Part shown: piece after piece, positions 16,311-25,038 of the stretch | How positions within the stretch are numbered: position 1 is the first letter of the stretch | Layout: every line of letters begins with the position of its first letter | Assembly: GCF_036345255.1 (NCBI RefSeq) | Contig: NZ_CP107783.1 | Span: forward strand, 6,680,001-6,744,000 | Source: Streptomyces sp. NBC_00569 | GTDB lineage: Bacteria; Actinomycetota; Actinomycetes; Streptomycetales; Streptomycetaceae | DNA: 64,000 nucleotides | Direction of reading: 5' to 3' | The notes under the pieces: generated by a model | Seen by the model: only the letters and a program-made list of their open reading frames with translations | The model's database searches: none | What the model was told of the DNA's origin: nothing | Program-made: the position numbers and the translations under genes

Positions 16311-17348
16311 TCAGCGGGCCACCGGGGTGAGGGTGAGGGGCTGGACCTTGCCCTCCAGCATCGCGCCGAGGCCGAGGACCGCGCAGACGTCCGGGCGCTC
16401 GGCGATACTGACCGGCACTCCCGTGGCGTCGCGGAGCATCTGGTCGAAACCGGGCAGCAGGGCGCTGCCGCCGACCATCATGATGCCGCGGTCCGCGAGG
16501 TCGGCCACCAGGTCGGGCGGGCAGTCCCGCAGGACCTTGCCGATGCCGTCGAGGACGGCGGTCAGCGGGGTGTGGATCGCGTGGCGCACGGCCGCCGTGT
16601 CCACGTGCACCGAGCGGGCCAGGCCCGTCGCCACGTCCCGGCCGTGGATCTCCGTCGACTCCGGGCCGTGCGGGGTGAGGCCGTTGCCGCTGAGGGCGAT
16701 CTGCAGCGGACGTACGGACTGCGACGGGAGCATCAGTTCGTGGTGCTGGCGCAGGTGCTGCACCACCGCGTGGTCGATGGCGTCGCCGCCGACCGGGATG
16801 CGCTCGGCGGTCACGATCGAGCCCAGGGAGAGAACGGCGATCTGCGTCGTGGCCGCCCCGCACACGATGATCATCGTGCCTTCGGGGCGCTCGACGGGCA
16901 GGCCGCAGCCGACGGCGGCGGCGATGAGGGTGTCGACGAGTTCGACGCGGCGCGCGCCGAGTCCGACCATGGTCTCGACGGCGGCGCGCTGCGCGAGCGG
17001 GTCGGCGTCGTGCGGGGTGCAGGCGGCGGCGCGCAGCCGGGGCTTGCGGCGCAGCGTGCGGCGCAGCTTCTCGCCGATGAGGTGGCGCAGCATGCGCTGG
17101 GCCATGTCGATGTCGACGACGGTGCCGCCGGAGACGGGGCGCATGACGCGGATGTAGTCGGGAGTGCGGCCCGTCATCCGCTCGGCGAGCTCACCGACCG
17201 CGATCAGGGCACCGGTGCGGGTGTTGACGGCGGCGGCGCTCGGCTCGTCGACGACGAGGCCCGCGCCCTTCACGAACACCCGGGTCCGCGCGGCCCCCAG
17301 GTCGACGGCGAGATGGCAGCGGCGCAACTGCTCCAGACTGACGGTCAT
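16311..17348 (-). CDS. mbl: MreB-like actin homologue Mbl
   Basis: The 345-residue protein has the actin/Hsp70 ATPase fold. The phosphate-1 loop is LAVDLGAARTRVFV (residues ~13-26), the phosphate-2 region is MIIVCGAATTQIAV, and the adenosine motif is IMMVGGSALLPGF. It is close in length to MreB but diverged: DLGAART replaces the usual DLGTxNT, and several loops are shorter. In Streptomyces the Mbl paralogue acts with MreB in spore-wall thickening. ATG 17348 has GGGAGG upstream. Its position (dnaG, hrdA, ABC pair, kinase, then mbl) matches S. coelicolor synteny, which supports the name and shows that the preceding island is an insertion. Confidence 0.88.
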   Translation of the reverse strand: MTVSLEQLRRCHLAVDLGAARTRVFVKGAGLVVDEPSAAAVNTRTGALIAVGELAERMTGRTPDYIRVMRPVSGGTVVDIDMAQRMLRHLIGEKLRRTLRRKPRLRAAACTPHDADPLAQRAAVETMVGLGARRVELVDTLIAAAVGCGLPVERPEGTMIIVCGAATTQIAVLSLGSIVTAERIPVGGDAIDHAVVQHLRQHHELMLPSQSVRPLQIALSGNGLTPHGPESTEIHGRDVATGLARSVHVDTAAVRHAIHTPLTAVLDGIGKVLRDCPPDLVADLADRGIMMVGGSALLPGFDQMLRDATGVPVSIAERPDVCAVLGLGAMLEGKVQPLTLTPVAR

Positions 17349-17500
17349 GGCAGATCCTCCCGAGAGCGCAGACCGTGACGGGTCGTCAACTGACGGCCCT
17401 TCTGAAATCCTGCGGCGGGGCGGCGCCGGGCGCGCGCTGGAATGAGCCGGGCGGGGTTCCGCCGGACGGGTGGTCTTGCCGGGCGTTGTTAGCATCCCGT

Positions 17501-18832
17501 GTGACCAGCACCCCCTCCTCGCCGGACCAGGCAGACGCTTCCGAGACCCCCGCGATATCGGCTCTCGCACCGGTGAAGGGCCCCGAGCCGGGGGGTCGCC
17601 GCCGGATTCTCGCCGATCTCACCCCGCTGCGTATCTCCGTCGACTACCGGCGCCTGTGGGTCGGCAACACGGTGTCCTGGACGGGCCAGGCGATGACGGC
17701 GCTCGCGGTGTCCCTCCAGGTGTACGACATCACGCGCTCCAGCTTCTCCGTGGGCCTCGTCGGCCTGTTCTCGCTGGTCCCGCTGGTCGTCTTCGGCCTC
17801 TACGGGGGTGCCATCGCGGACACGATGGACCGGCGCAAGCTCGGCCTGTACAGCGCGTCCGGCTCGTGCGCGCTGTCCGTGGCACTGGCCGTCGCGGCGC
17901 TCGCCGGCTATCACCGGGTGTGGCTGCTCTACGCGGTCGTGTCCCTCCAGGCGGTGTGCGGGGCGCTCAACTCCCCGGCGCGCACGTCGATGATCCCGCG
18001 CCTGCTGCCGCCGGAACACCTGCCGGCGGCGAACGCGCTCGGCTCCATGACGACCACGGCCGGCACCCTCATCGGCCCCATGCTGGGCGGCGTCGTGGTC
18101 GGCCTGTGGGGCTACCAGACGGCGTACCTGATCGACGCGGTCGCCTTCTCGGCGGCTCTGTACGCGATGTGGCGGCTGCCGGCGATGCTGCCGGACGGGC
18201 CGGAGGGGGAGCGGCGCAAGCGGGCCTCCGTGGTGGACGGCCTGCGGTTCCTGGCCGGGCGGCCCAACCTCCGGATGACCTTCTTCTCGGACATGTGCGC
18301 GATGGTCCTCGCGTATCCGCGGGCGTTGTACCCGGCCGTCGCGCTGCTCTGGTACGGCGGCGACGCGCGGACCACCGGCCTGCTCGTCGCCGCTCCCGCG
18401 GTGGGCGCGCTGCTGGGCGGGGTGTTCTCCGGCTGGCTCGGCCGCGTGCACCGGCACGGCCTGGCGATCGTGATCGCCGTGTGCGGGTGGGGCCTCGCCA
18501 TCGCCGTCTTCGGCCTGACCAGAGACCTCTGGCTCGGCCTCTTCTTCCTCGCGCTCGCCGGCTGCGCGGACACGGTCTCGATGGTCTTCCGCGGCACGAT
18601 GCTCCAGGTCGCGGCCCCCGACGAGATGCGCGGCCGCCTCCAGGGCGTCTTCATCGTGGTCGTGGCGGGCGGCCCTCGCCTCGGCGACTTCGTCGCGGGC
18701 TCGACGGCCGACCTCACGTCCCCCACGGTCGCGATCACGGGCGGCGGCACGGCGTGCGTGGTGGCGGTCCTGCTCCTCGCTCTGAAATGGCGCAAGTTCC
18801 TGAACTACGACGCCCGGAAGCCGACGGCGTGA
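17501..18832 (+). CDS. MFS exporter, EntS-like
   Basis: The 443-residue protein has a hydrophilic N-terminus of about 50 residues and then about twelve membrane helices. The early motif DYRRLWVGNTVSWTGQAMT and the loop ADTMDRRKL are typical of the EntS/enterobactin-exporter branch of the major facilitator superfamily. The substrate is unknown; siderophores or drugs are usual. GTG 17501 was chosen. TAGCAT lies six bases before it, in the position of a -10 box for a leaderless transcript, and no ribosome site is visible. The gene is divergent from mbl. Confidence 0.85.
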   Translation: MTSTPSSPDQADASETPAISALAPVKGPEPGGRRRILADLTPLRISVDYRRLWVGNTVSWTGQAMTALAVSLQVYDITRSSFSVGLVGLFSLVPLVVFGLYGGAIADTMDRRKLGLYSASGSCALSVALAVAALAGYHRVWLLYAVVSLQAVCGALNSPARTSMIPRLLPPEHLPAANALGSMTTTAGTLIGPMLGGVVVGLWGYQTAYLIDAVAFSAALYAMWRLPAMLPDGPEGERRKRASVVDGLRFLAGRPNLRMTFFSDMCAMVLAYPRALYPAVALLWYGGDARTTGLLVAAPAVGALLGGVFSGWLGRVHRHGLAIVIAVCGWGLAIAVFGLTRDLWLGLFFLALAGCADTVSMVFRGTMLQVAAPDEMRGRLQGVFIVVVAGGPRLGDFVAGSTADLTSPTVAITGGGTACVVAVLLLALKWRKFLNYDARKPTA

Positions 18833-18908
18833 GGGCCCTCGGAGTCCCCTGCGTGGAGCCTCCCGTGGCCTGAGGGGCGTCAGCGGTGCAGGGCGTCGAG
18901 GAGGTCTG

Positions 18909-19076
18909 TCAGGTTGCGGACCAGGTGGCGGGCGCCGGGCACGCGACCGTGACGGGCGTGGCGCCGCTGTCCGCGATCACATGGGCGCAGGTCCTGACCT
19001 TGCGCCCGGTCACCAGGAAGCCGGCCCCGATCTGGCGGCCGCACTCGATCCTGGCGTGCCGGCGCGCGCTGTTCAC
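18909..19076 (-). pseudogene. Trypsin-like protease remnant of a Trypco conflict module
   Basis: From GTG 19076 the frame reads RIECGRQIGAGFLVTGRKV and then RTCAHVIADSGATPVTV. This is the start of a trypsin-fold protease: GAGFLV, then the catalytic His in CAHV. It then stops after about 55 residues. In another frame the DNA continues as GARHLVRNLTDLLDALHR and a stop (near 18884), which looks like the end of a larger effector protein. The middle, with the Asp and Ser of the triad, is gone, so an internal deletion is likely. The GTG overlaps the upstream gene's stop as GTGA, so the two were once coupled. Confidence 0.7.
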
Positions 19077-19417
19077 GTGCTGTCCGTGGTCGCGCGGTCG
19101 GTCGCCGACCAGTTGAGCTTCACCACCGGATGGCCCTCGGCCGTGCCCTTGGCGATCACCGCGCCCGCCTCGGCGGACATCTTCACGCCGAACTCGATCT
19201 CCACGCCGTCCGGCTCGAGCGGCCCCTCGCGAAAGACCCGCAGCGCCGACTCGGCTGCCGAGCGCGCCCCCTCGAGCGCCGACTCGAACCTGCCGACCGC
19301 CTGCGCCGTGGGAAGGCCCCCGCGCGAGACGAGCCGTACCCCGGACCCTGTCTCGTCGGACGCCTCGAAGGCGACGGGCGCGCCGTCCTCGGTCTCGTAC
19401 CCCACCCGACCGTCCAT
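19073..19417 (-). CDS. CU044_2847-type (trypsin-co-occurring domain) protein
   Basis: The 114-residue protein has the pattern of the CU044_2847/Trypco1 family. It has a short beta start with a glycine turn, SRGGLPTAQAVGRFESALEGA, a helix SAAESALRVFRE, and EIEFGVKMSAEAGAVIAKG, which is the family's most typical block. These domains occur next to trypsin-like proteases in actinobacterial NTP-dependent conflict systems. Here the protease partner overlaps the stop but is decayed, so this gene may be an orphan. ATG 19417 is preceded by GGGGGCGG. Confidence 0.75.
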   Translation of the reverse strand: MDGRVGYETEDGAPVAFEASDETGSGVRLVSRGGLPTAQAVGRFESALEGARSAAESALRVFREGPLEPDGVEIEFGVKMSAEAGAVIAKGTAEGHPVVKLNWSATDRATTDST

Positions 19418-19685
19418 GCCGCCCCCGCGAAACCGGTCGAAACGTGTGGCACACGCCTGACGTCAATGCAGCCGAGGGGAGTTGGGGCTGTCAGCCGCAC
19501 CCGGAGGCCGGCACCGGCACGGCGTCCGGATCGCGTCAGGATCGGGACCGGACCGCTCCCTGGCGGGAAGGCGCCAGGGCAGCTTCCCGCCAGGTCCCGT
19601 CAATGTCGCCGTAACAGTGGGCACTTCACACTCTTCGCAGTGCTCGGGTAACACCCCGACCCGAGGCTCGAGAAGAGAGGCAACG

Positions 19686-22600
19686 ATGACCAGAGGACCA
19701 GCGAGACGGGGCGCGGCCCTGCTGTCGGCCGGGCTCGCGCTAGCGCTGCTTCCGGGCGGGCAGGCCGTCGCCGGTGACACCACCACCCCGGCGGACCACG
19801 CCACCACGCCCGCCGCCCGCGCCGCTCACACAGTGACCCTGGTGACCGGCGACAAGGTGACCGTCACCGACCTCGGCGGCGACAAGAAGGCCGTCACCGT
19901 CGACCGCGCGAAGGGCGCGACCGGCGCCGTCAGGACCCAGGTGAGTGACGGGAAGATCACCGTCGTCCCCGACGAGGCGCGCCCCTACCTCGCGGCCGGA
20001 ACGCTGGACGCGCGGCTCTTCGACGTGAGTGAGCTGATACGTCAGGGCCTGTCCGACACCAAGGCCGACGCGACCCCGCTCATCGTGTCGTACAGCGGGA
20101 AGAGTGCCCGCTCCGCGGCGCGCACCCCGAAGGGCGCCGACCGGACCCGCTCGCTCGCCAGCATCGGCGGCGCCGCCGTGGACGCCGGCAAGGGCCGCAC
20201 GTTCTGGAACGCCGTGACCGCCCCCGAGGGCAAGGACTTCGCCGACGGCATCGGCAAGATCTGGCTCGACGGCCGCGTCAAGGCCGACATGGCCGAGAGC
20301 AACGAGCAGATCGGCACCCCGAAGGCCTGGGAGGCCGGGCTCACCGGCAAGGGCGTCAAGGTCGCCGTCCTCGACACCGGCTACGACGCCACGCACCCCG
20401 ACCTCGCGTCCCGCGTCACCGAGTCCAAGTCCTTCATCGAGGGCCAGGAGGTCGCGGACCGCAACGGCCACGGCACCCACGTCACCTCGACCGTGGGCGG
20501 CAGCGGCGCCGCCTCCGACGGCAAGGAGAAGGGCGTCGCCCCCGACGCGACCCTCGCCGTCGGCAAGGTCCTCAGCAACGAGGGCTCGGGCAGCGAGTCG
20601 CAGATCATCGCCGGTATGGAGTGGGCCGCCAAGGACATCCACGCCAAGGTCGTCTCGATGAGCCTCGGTTCGTCCGAGGCCAGCGACGGCACCGACCCGA
20701 TGGCCGCCGCCGTGAACTCGCTGTCCAAGGAGACCGGCGCCCTCTTCGTCATCGCCGCGGGCAACGCCGGCGCCCCCGGCTCCATCGGCTCGCCCGGCGC
20801 CGCCGACTCCGCCCTCACCATCGGCGCCGTCGACTCCTCCGACCAGGCCGCCTACTTCACCAGCAAGGGCCCCCGCTCCGGGGACAACGGACTCAAGCCC
20901 GACCTGTCCGCGCCCGGCGTCGACATCCTCGCCGCCCGCTCCTCGCTGGTCTCCGGCAGCGGCCCGTACACCACCATGAGCGGTACGTCGATGGCGACGC
21001 CGCACGTCGCCGGCGTCGCGGCCCTGCTCGCGCAGAAGCACCCCGACTGGACGGGCGCGCAGCTCAAGGACGGGCTGATGTCGACGTCCGAGGAGCTCGC
21101 CGACTCCGCCTACGACCTGGGCTCGGGGCGCGTCAGCGTGCCCGACGCCGTGACCGCGGACGTCACCGCGACCGGCAGCGCGGATCTCGGCTTCTACAAG
21201 TGGCCGTACGAGAGCAACAAGCCGGTCACGAAGACGGTCACCTACAGCAACTCCTCCGACAGCGCCGTGGAGCTGACGCTGGCGGCGGAGGGCGCGCCGG
21301 ACGGCGTCGTCTCGCTCGCCGACAGCAAGCTGACCGTGCCCGCGCACGGCACCGCCTCCACGACCGTGACCGGTGACGGCGCCAAGGCCGCCGTCGGCAA
21401 CACCAGTGGACGGATCGTCGCGTCCGTGGCCGGGAAGCCCGTCGCGCACACCGCGTTCGGCATGGTCAAGGAGGAGGAGCGGTACACGCTCACCGTCCAT
21501 GTGAAGGACCGGGACGGCGCCGCGACGGCCGCGTACCTCGGCGTGCAGCAGTTCGCCGCGAACACCGACCCGTTCCCCGCCACGGTCGGTGACTCCGGCA
21601 CCCTCCAGCTGCGTCTGAAGCCGGGCTCGTACTACGTCGAGTCCTACCTCGACGTGCGCGGCAGCCACGGCAAGGACTCCCTCGGACTCGGCTACCTCGC
21701 CGACCCCTCGATCAAGCTCGACCGTGACCGCGAGATCACCCTCGACGGACGGCAGTTGAAGGAGGTCAAGGCCGACGTCGGCCGGACCACCGAGACCCGC
21801 CACCTCCTCATGGAGGCCGACCGGAAGGCGGGCGGCGCCGACTACATGAGCGCGGTCCAGCTGCCCATCAAGTACGACAGCATCTTCGCGGCGCCCACCC
21901 CCAAGGTCACCGACGGGTCCTTCGAGTACCGCACCGTGTGGCGCCTCGGGAAGCCCATGCTTCAGGTGGACGGCCTCCGTGAGGCCGTCGTCCAGCCCGG
22001 CGCGACCCTGGCCGAGGGCCGCAGCAGGCTCGCGGTCGTGGACGCCGGCGCCGGCGCACCCGCCGACTACGTGGGCAAGAACGTGCGCGGCAAGGCCGTC
22101 CTCGTGCGGCGCACCGACGCGCTCACCCCGGTCGAACTCGCCCAGGCCGCGCAGGACGCGGGCGCCAAGGCGCTGTTCGTCACCGACGGAGCCGCGGGCC
22201 GGCTCAACGCATGGTTCGGCACGGACGACTACACCGACAGGCCGTTCCAGATCGCCACGGTCGACGCCGCGGACGGCGCGAAGCTCGCGGCGGACGCCAA
22301 GGCGGGCCGCAGCGTCACGATGACGGGCACCCGCAACACACCGTGGGTGTACGACCTCACCGACGAGCACAAGGGCGCGGTCCCGGGCGGCGACCTGACC
22401 TACCGGCCGGGCAAGTCCGAACTCGCGGTCCTGGACGCCAAGTTCCACGCCGTGAAGCCCCAGGAGGGCGGCGAGTTCCGCTACTCGATCACCGACACCT
22501 TCCCCATCGGCATCGGCTTCCTGCAGAAGATCGACTACCCGGCCGAGCGCACCGACTACGTCTCCACCGGCACCGGCCAGAAGTGGCACGAGTCCGTCCA

Positions 22601-23360
22601 GACGGGCCCGACCGACCTGGAGCAGCGCAGCGGCCTCATCACGTACAAGGGCGGCACCCACAAGGAGCTCGACTGGTTCAAGCCGGTCTGGCACCCGTGG
22701 CTGGGCACCGGTCTCGGCTGGGGCCAGCAGCGCTCCGGCAACACCCTCCAATTCAATGTGCCTGGCTGGGGCGACTCCGGCCCCGACCACACCGGCTTCG
22801 GTGACGTGTGGAGCGACACCTCCCAGACGCAGAACTCCGAGGTGTACGTCGACGGGGTGCTCAAGGACCGCAAGAAGAGCTCCGGCGTGTACGTGTGGGA
22901 CGCCGACCCGGCCGAGCACACCTACAAGGTCGTCACCGACACGACGCTCGACCCCGCGCGCTGGAAGCTCTCCACGAAGGGCCACTCCGAGTGGACGTTC
23001 AAGTCCGCCGAGACCCCCGACGACCGGTGGACGTTCCTGCCGCTGCTCAACCTCGGCTTCGACGTCGACACCGACCTTGCGGGCAATGTGCGCGGCGGAC
23101 ACCGGATCCCCGTCGGGATCAGCTCCGAGTACGTCAAGGGCGCCCCGGACACCGGGAAGATCGGTGGCGGCACCCTCGAGGTCTCGTACGACGACGGCAA
23201 GACCTGGACGAAGGTCGCGCTCGACGGGCACGGCGCGTCGTGGAAGGGCACGCTGAAGGTGCCGGGCGACGCGGAGTACGTGTCGCTGCGCGCCTCGGCG
23301 AGCGACGACCGGGGTGGCAAGGTCACCCAGGAGATCATCCGGGCGGTGGGGGTCAAGTAG
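19686..23360 (+). CDS. Large secreted S8 subtilisin-like protease with PA domain
   Basis: The 1224-residue protein has a Sec signal peptide (cleavage near AVAG, residue ~29), a propeptide to about 210, and a subtilisin domain with Asp230 (VAVLDTGYDATHPDL), His262 (NGHGTHV) and Ser435 (SGTSMATPHVAG). A protease-associated domain lies near 790-880 (VGKNVRGKAVLV, then AGAKALFVTDG). The C-terminal 300 residues are beta-rich and probably form Ig-like or binding modules. This is the typical layout of large extracellular Streptomyces proteases that break down protein during growth and development. The frame runs back to 19482, but ATG 19686 has AAGAGAGG upstream and starts the signal peptide. Confidence 0.92.
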   Translation: MTRGPARRGAALLSAGLALALLPGGQAVAGDTTTPADHATTPAARAAHTVTLVTGDKVTVTDLGGDKKAVTVDRAKGATGAVRTQVSDGKITVVPDEARPYLAAGTLDARLFDVSELIRQGLSDTKADATPLIVSYSGKSARSAARTPKGADRTRSLASIGGAAVDAGKGRTFWNAVTAPEGKDFADGIGKIWLDGRVKADMAESNEQIGTPKAWEAGLTGKGVKVAVLDTGYDATHPDLASRVTESKSFIEGQEVADRNGHGTHVTSTVGGSGAASDGKEKGVAPDATLAVGKVLSNEGSGSESQIIAGMEWAAKDIHAKVVSMSLGSSEASDGTDPMAAAVNSLSKETGALFVIAAGNAGAPGSIGSPGAADSALTIGAVDSSDQAAYFTSKGPRSGDNGLKPDLSAPGVDILAARSSLVSGSGPYTTMSGTSMATPHVAGVAALLAQKHPDWTGAQLKDGLMSTSEELADSAYDLGSGRVSVPDAVTADVTATGSADLGFYKWPYESNKPVTKTVTYSNSSDSAVELTLAAEGAPDGVVSLADSKLTVPAHGTASTTVTGDGAKAAVGNTSGRIVASVAGKPVAHTAFGMVKEEERYTLTVHVKDRDGAATAAYLGVQQFAANTDPFPATVGDSGTLQLRLKPGSYYVESYLDVRGSHGKDSLGLGYLADPSIKLDRDREITLDGRQLKEVKADVGRTTETRHLLMEADRKAGGADYMSAVQLPIKYDSIFAAPTPKVTDGSFEYRTVWRLGKPMLQVDGLREAVVQPGATLAEGRSRLAVVDAGAGAPADYVGKNVRGKAVLVRRTDALTPVELAQAAQDAGAKALFVTDGAAGRLNAWFGTDDYTDRPFQIATVDAADGAKLAADAKAGRSVTMTGTRNTPWVYDLTDEHKGAVPGGDLTYRPGKSELAVLDAKFHAVKPQEGGEFRYSITDTFPIGIGFLQKIDYPAERTDYVSTGTGQKWHESVQTGPTDLEQRSGLITYKGGTHKELDWFKPVWHPWLGTGLGWGQQRSGNTLQFNVPGWGDSGPDHTGFGDVWSDTSQTQNSEVYVDGVLKDRKKSSGVYVWDADPAEHTYKVVTDTTLDPARWKLSTKGHSEWTFKSAETPDDRWTFLPLLNLGFDVDTDLAGNVRGGHRIPVGISSEYVKGAPDTGKIGGGTLEVSYDDGKTWTKVALDGHGASWKGTLKVPGDAEYVSLRASASDDRGGKVTQEIIRAVGVK

Positions 23361-23560
23361 CCCATCCGGTAGGGATGTTCTGACCTGTACGGGTGCACCG
23401 GCCCTGTACGGATGTCTGACCGAAGGCCCGGCGCGGCAACCAGCTGCGCCGGGCCTTCGCGTGCGTCTCGGCACCCTGGACGTCCACCTAGTGATACGCC
23501 CCTGTCCGCCATACGGGAACGCCCTTGTGGGGGTGCTGTGGCCGCGGACAGGATGCCTGC

Positions 23561-23671
23561 ATGGCTCCGGTACCCGTCTCGCGCGTGCTCGTCTCGCGCC
23601 GCCACGTGGATCTTCTGCGTGTGTCGACGATGCTCTGTCCGGCCGCTTCCGGCACCGACGCCCTTTCCTGA
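23561..23671 (+). CDS. Cys-type putative leader peptide before the flavin monooxygenase
   Basis: A 36-residue reading frame contains SRRHVDLLRVSTMLC. This matches the short actinobacterial leader peptides with the pattern SRRHVDLxR followed by one Cys, which lie in front of sulfur-assimilation genes. It ends 112 bases before the monooxygenase start. The DNA after it has GGGAGG-CTT-CCTCCC and a G/C-rich stretch that could form alternative hairpins. Ribosome stalling at the Cys codon when cysteine is scarce is the likely mechanism, by analogy. Confidence 0.75.
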   Translation: MAPVPVSRVLVSRRHVDLLRVSTMLCPAASGTDALS

Positions 23672-23783
23672 GGCGCTCCGGGGAGGCTTCCTCCCGCCCC
23701 GCCCGTGTCCTTCGAGCCGCTCCGGCGGCCCCGCGTCCGTTCCCGCAGTAGTCCACGCCCCGCGCGATTCCCGAGGTGTCTTC

Positions 23784-24656
23784 ATGCCCGAGAACCACCC
23801 TCTGCTGCACTGGTGTCTGCCGGCCCGGCGGCCGGCCGACATCGACTCGCTGGCCCCCACGGCCCTGGCCGCGGAGCGCGCCGGGTTCGACTCGCTCTCG
23901 ATGCCGGCCGGCGGCCCCGACCCGTGGGCGCTCGCGTCCGGGCTCTGTCGACGCACCGAAAGGATCGGCTTCCTCGTCGCGCTGCCCGCCGGCGGCGCGG
24001 GCCCCACCGTCATCGCCCAACAGGCCGACGCGTTCCGCCGGTTCGCGGGTGGCCGCCTCAGGCTCGACGTCGGCGCGCACGGCGCCGGGCTGGCCCACGA
24101 CCAGCGCTATGGGCGCACCGACGAGGTGATGGCCGTCGTGCGCGACCTGCTCGACGGCAGGCGTATCGACTTCCAGGGCGAGCATGTGCAGGTCGAGGGC
24201 GCCCAGTTGAGCGACCCGGCCGTCGAGCATCCGGTGCCGCTCTACTTCGGGGGCGAATCCCCGGCCGCCGACGGCATCGCGGCCCGGCGGGCCGATGTGC
24301 GGCTGGTGAGGAGCGCGCCGCCGGCCGTCGTGGCGGAGCGCGTGGCCCGCGCGCGGGACCGCAATCCGCGGCTGCGGTACGGGCTCCGCCTGCGTCTGGT
24401 GGGCCGCGCCGAGGCGTCCGAGGCATGGGACGCGGCTGACCGGATCCTGGACGACCACAGGAGCGGATCGGCGGGGGACGCGGTCGTCGGTACGTACGAC
24501 GAGGTGGCACGGCGGCTGTTCGCCTACCGGGAGCTCGGCATCGACGAGTTCGTCCTCCACGGCTGTACGGGTCCCGGCGAGCCGGCCCGCGTCGCCGGCG
24601 AGATCCTTCCGCGGCTGCGTGCCCTCACGGACGCGGCCGCGGTGTGCGGGGCGTGA
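23784..24656 (+). CDS. LLM-class flavin-dependent monooxygenase (SsuD/luciferase type)
   Basis: The 290-residue protein has the luciferase-like TIM barrel: an N-terminal strand LLHWCLP, ALAAERAGFDSLSMP, TERIGFLVALPAG, QQADAFRRFAGGRLRLDVG and the C-terminal YDEVARRLFAYRELGIDEFVLHG. These enzymes use reduced flavin, often to release sulfite from sulfonates. The Cys-type leader peptide upstream fits a sulfur role. No transporter or flavin reductase is adjacent, so the substrate is open. ATG 23784 has CGAGG upstream; the frame extends further up but with shadow composition. Confidence 0.85.
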   Translation: MPENHPLLHWCLPARRPADIDSLAPTALAAERAGFDSLSMPAGGPDPWALASGLCRRTERIGFLVALPAGGAGPTVIAQQADAFRRFAGGRLRLDVGAHGAGLAHDQRYGRTDEVMAVVRDLLDGRRIDFQGEHVQVEGAQLSDPAVEHPVPLYFGGESPAADGIAARRADVRLVRSAPPAVVAERVARARDRNPRLRYGLRLRLVGRAEASEAWDAADRILDDHRSGSAGDAVVGTYDEVARRLFAYRELGIDEFVLHGCTGPGEPARVAGEILPRLRALTDAAAVCGA

Positions 24657-24662
24657 CGCGCG

Positions 24663-24709
24663 GCGGCGGCGCCGCCTCCCCGTGGGACCGGGGGAGACGG
24701 CGCCGCCGC
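24663..24709. terminator. Bidirectional terminator hairpin
   Basis: A 12-bp outer stem (24663-24674 with 24698-24709) continues into a 6-bp inner stem (CTCCCC/GGGGAG). It lies between the convergent monooxygenase and the 19-residue peptide gene and can serve both. Confidence 0.85.
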
Positions 24710-24741
24710 GGTTGACTCCGCGTGACCTGCGCGGTCCGGCG

Positions 24742-24801
24742 TCAGACGAGCCAGCCGACGAAGTGGGCGAGGCCGGCGAGGATGTCGGTGATCAGGTTCA
24801 T
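24742..24801 (-). CDS. 19-residue hydrophobic peptide (candidate)
   Basis: A minus-strand frame encodes MNLITDILAGLAHFVGWLV. It is a single amphipathic/hydrophobic helix with an aromatic end, like small membrane peptides or type I toxins. AGGAG lies eleven bases before the ATG, and a strong hairpin follows its stop. A 230-base non-coding leader lies upstream. It is too short for composition tests, so conservation would decide. Confidence 0.5.
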   Translation of the reverse strand: MNLITDILAGLAHFVGWLV

Positions 24802-25038
24802 GGTGGCGCGTTCTCCTAGCGGTGTTGCATGTGTGGGACCAACTCCCCGGCCACGTATGGGACATGGACCGGATCGGCAATTACGGTCTGCAGCCCGTTG
24901 CTTGCGCACCGTAAGCATCGTTGGTCACCGACGCCTCATGCAATTCCTGGCGACACGATCACCTGTTCCAGGGAACAACTGCTCCCCTGTTCGTATTTGC
25001 GAGACCTCGTGATGCCCCTTCGGGCCGCGCGGAGTTAC

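Noticed and set aside
19740..24560. Minus-strand open frame of 1606 codons opposite the S8 protease
   Set aside because: Shadow composition (Gly/Val/Arg/Asp) and no start context; the plus-strand protease has a full catalytic triad.
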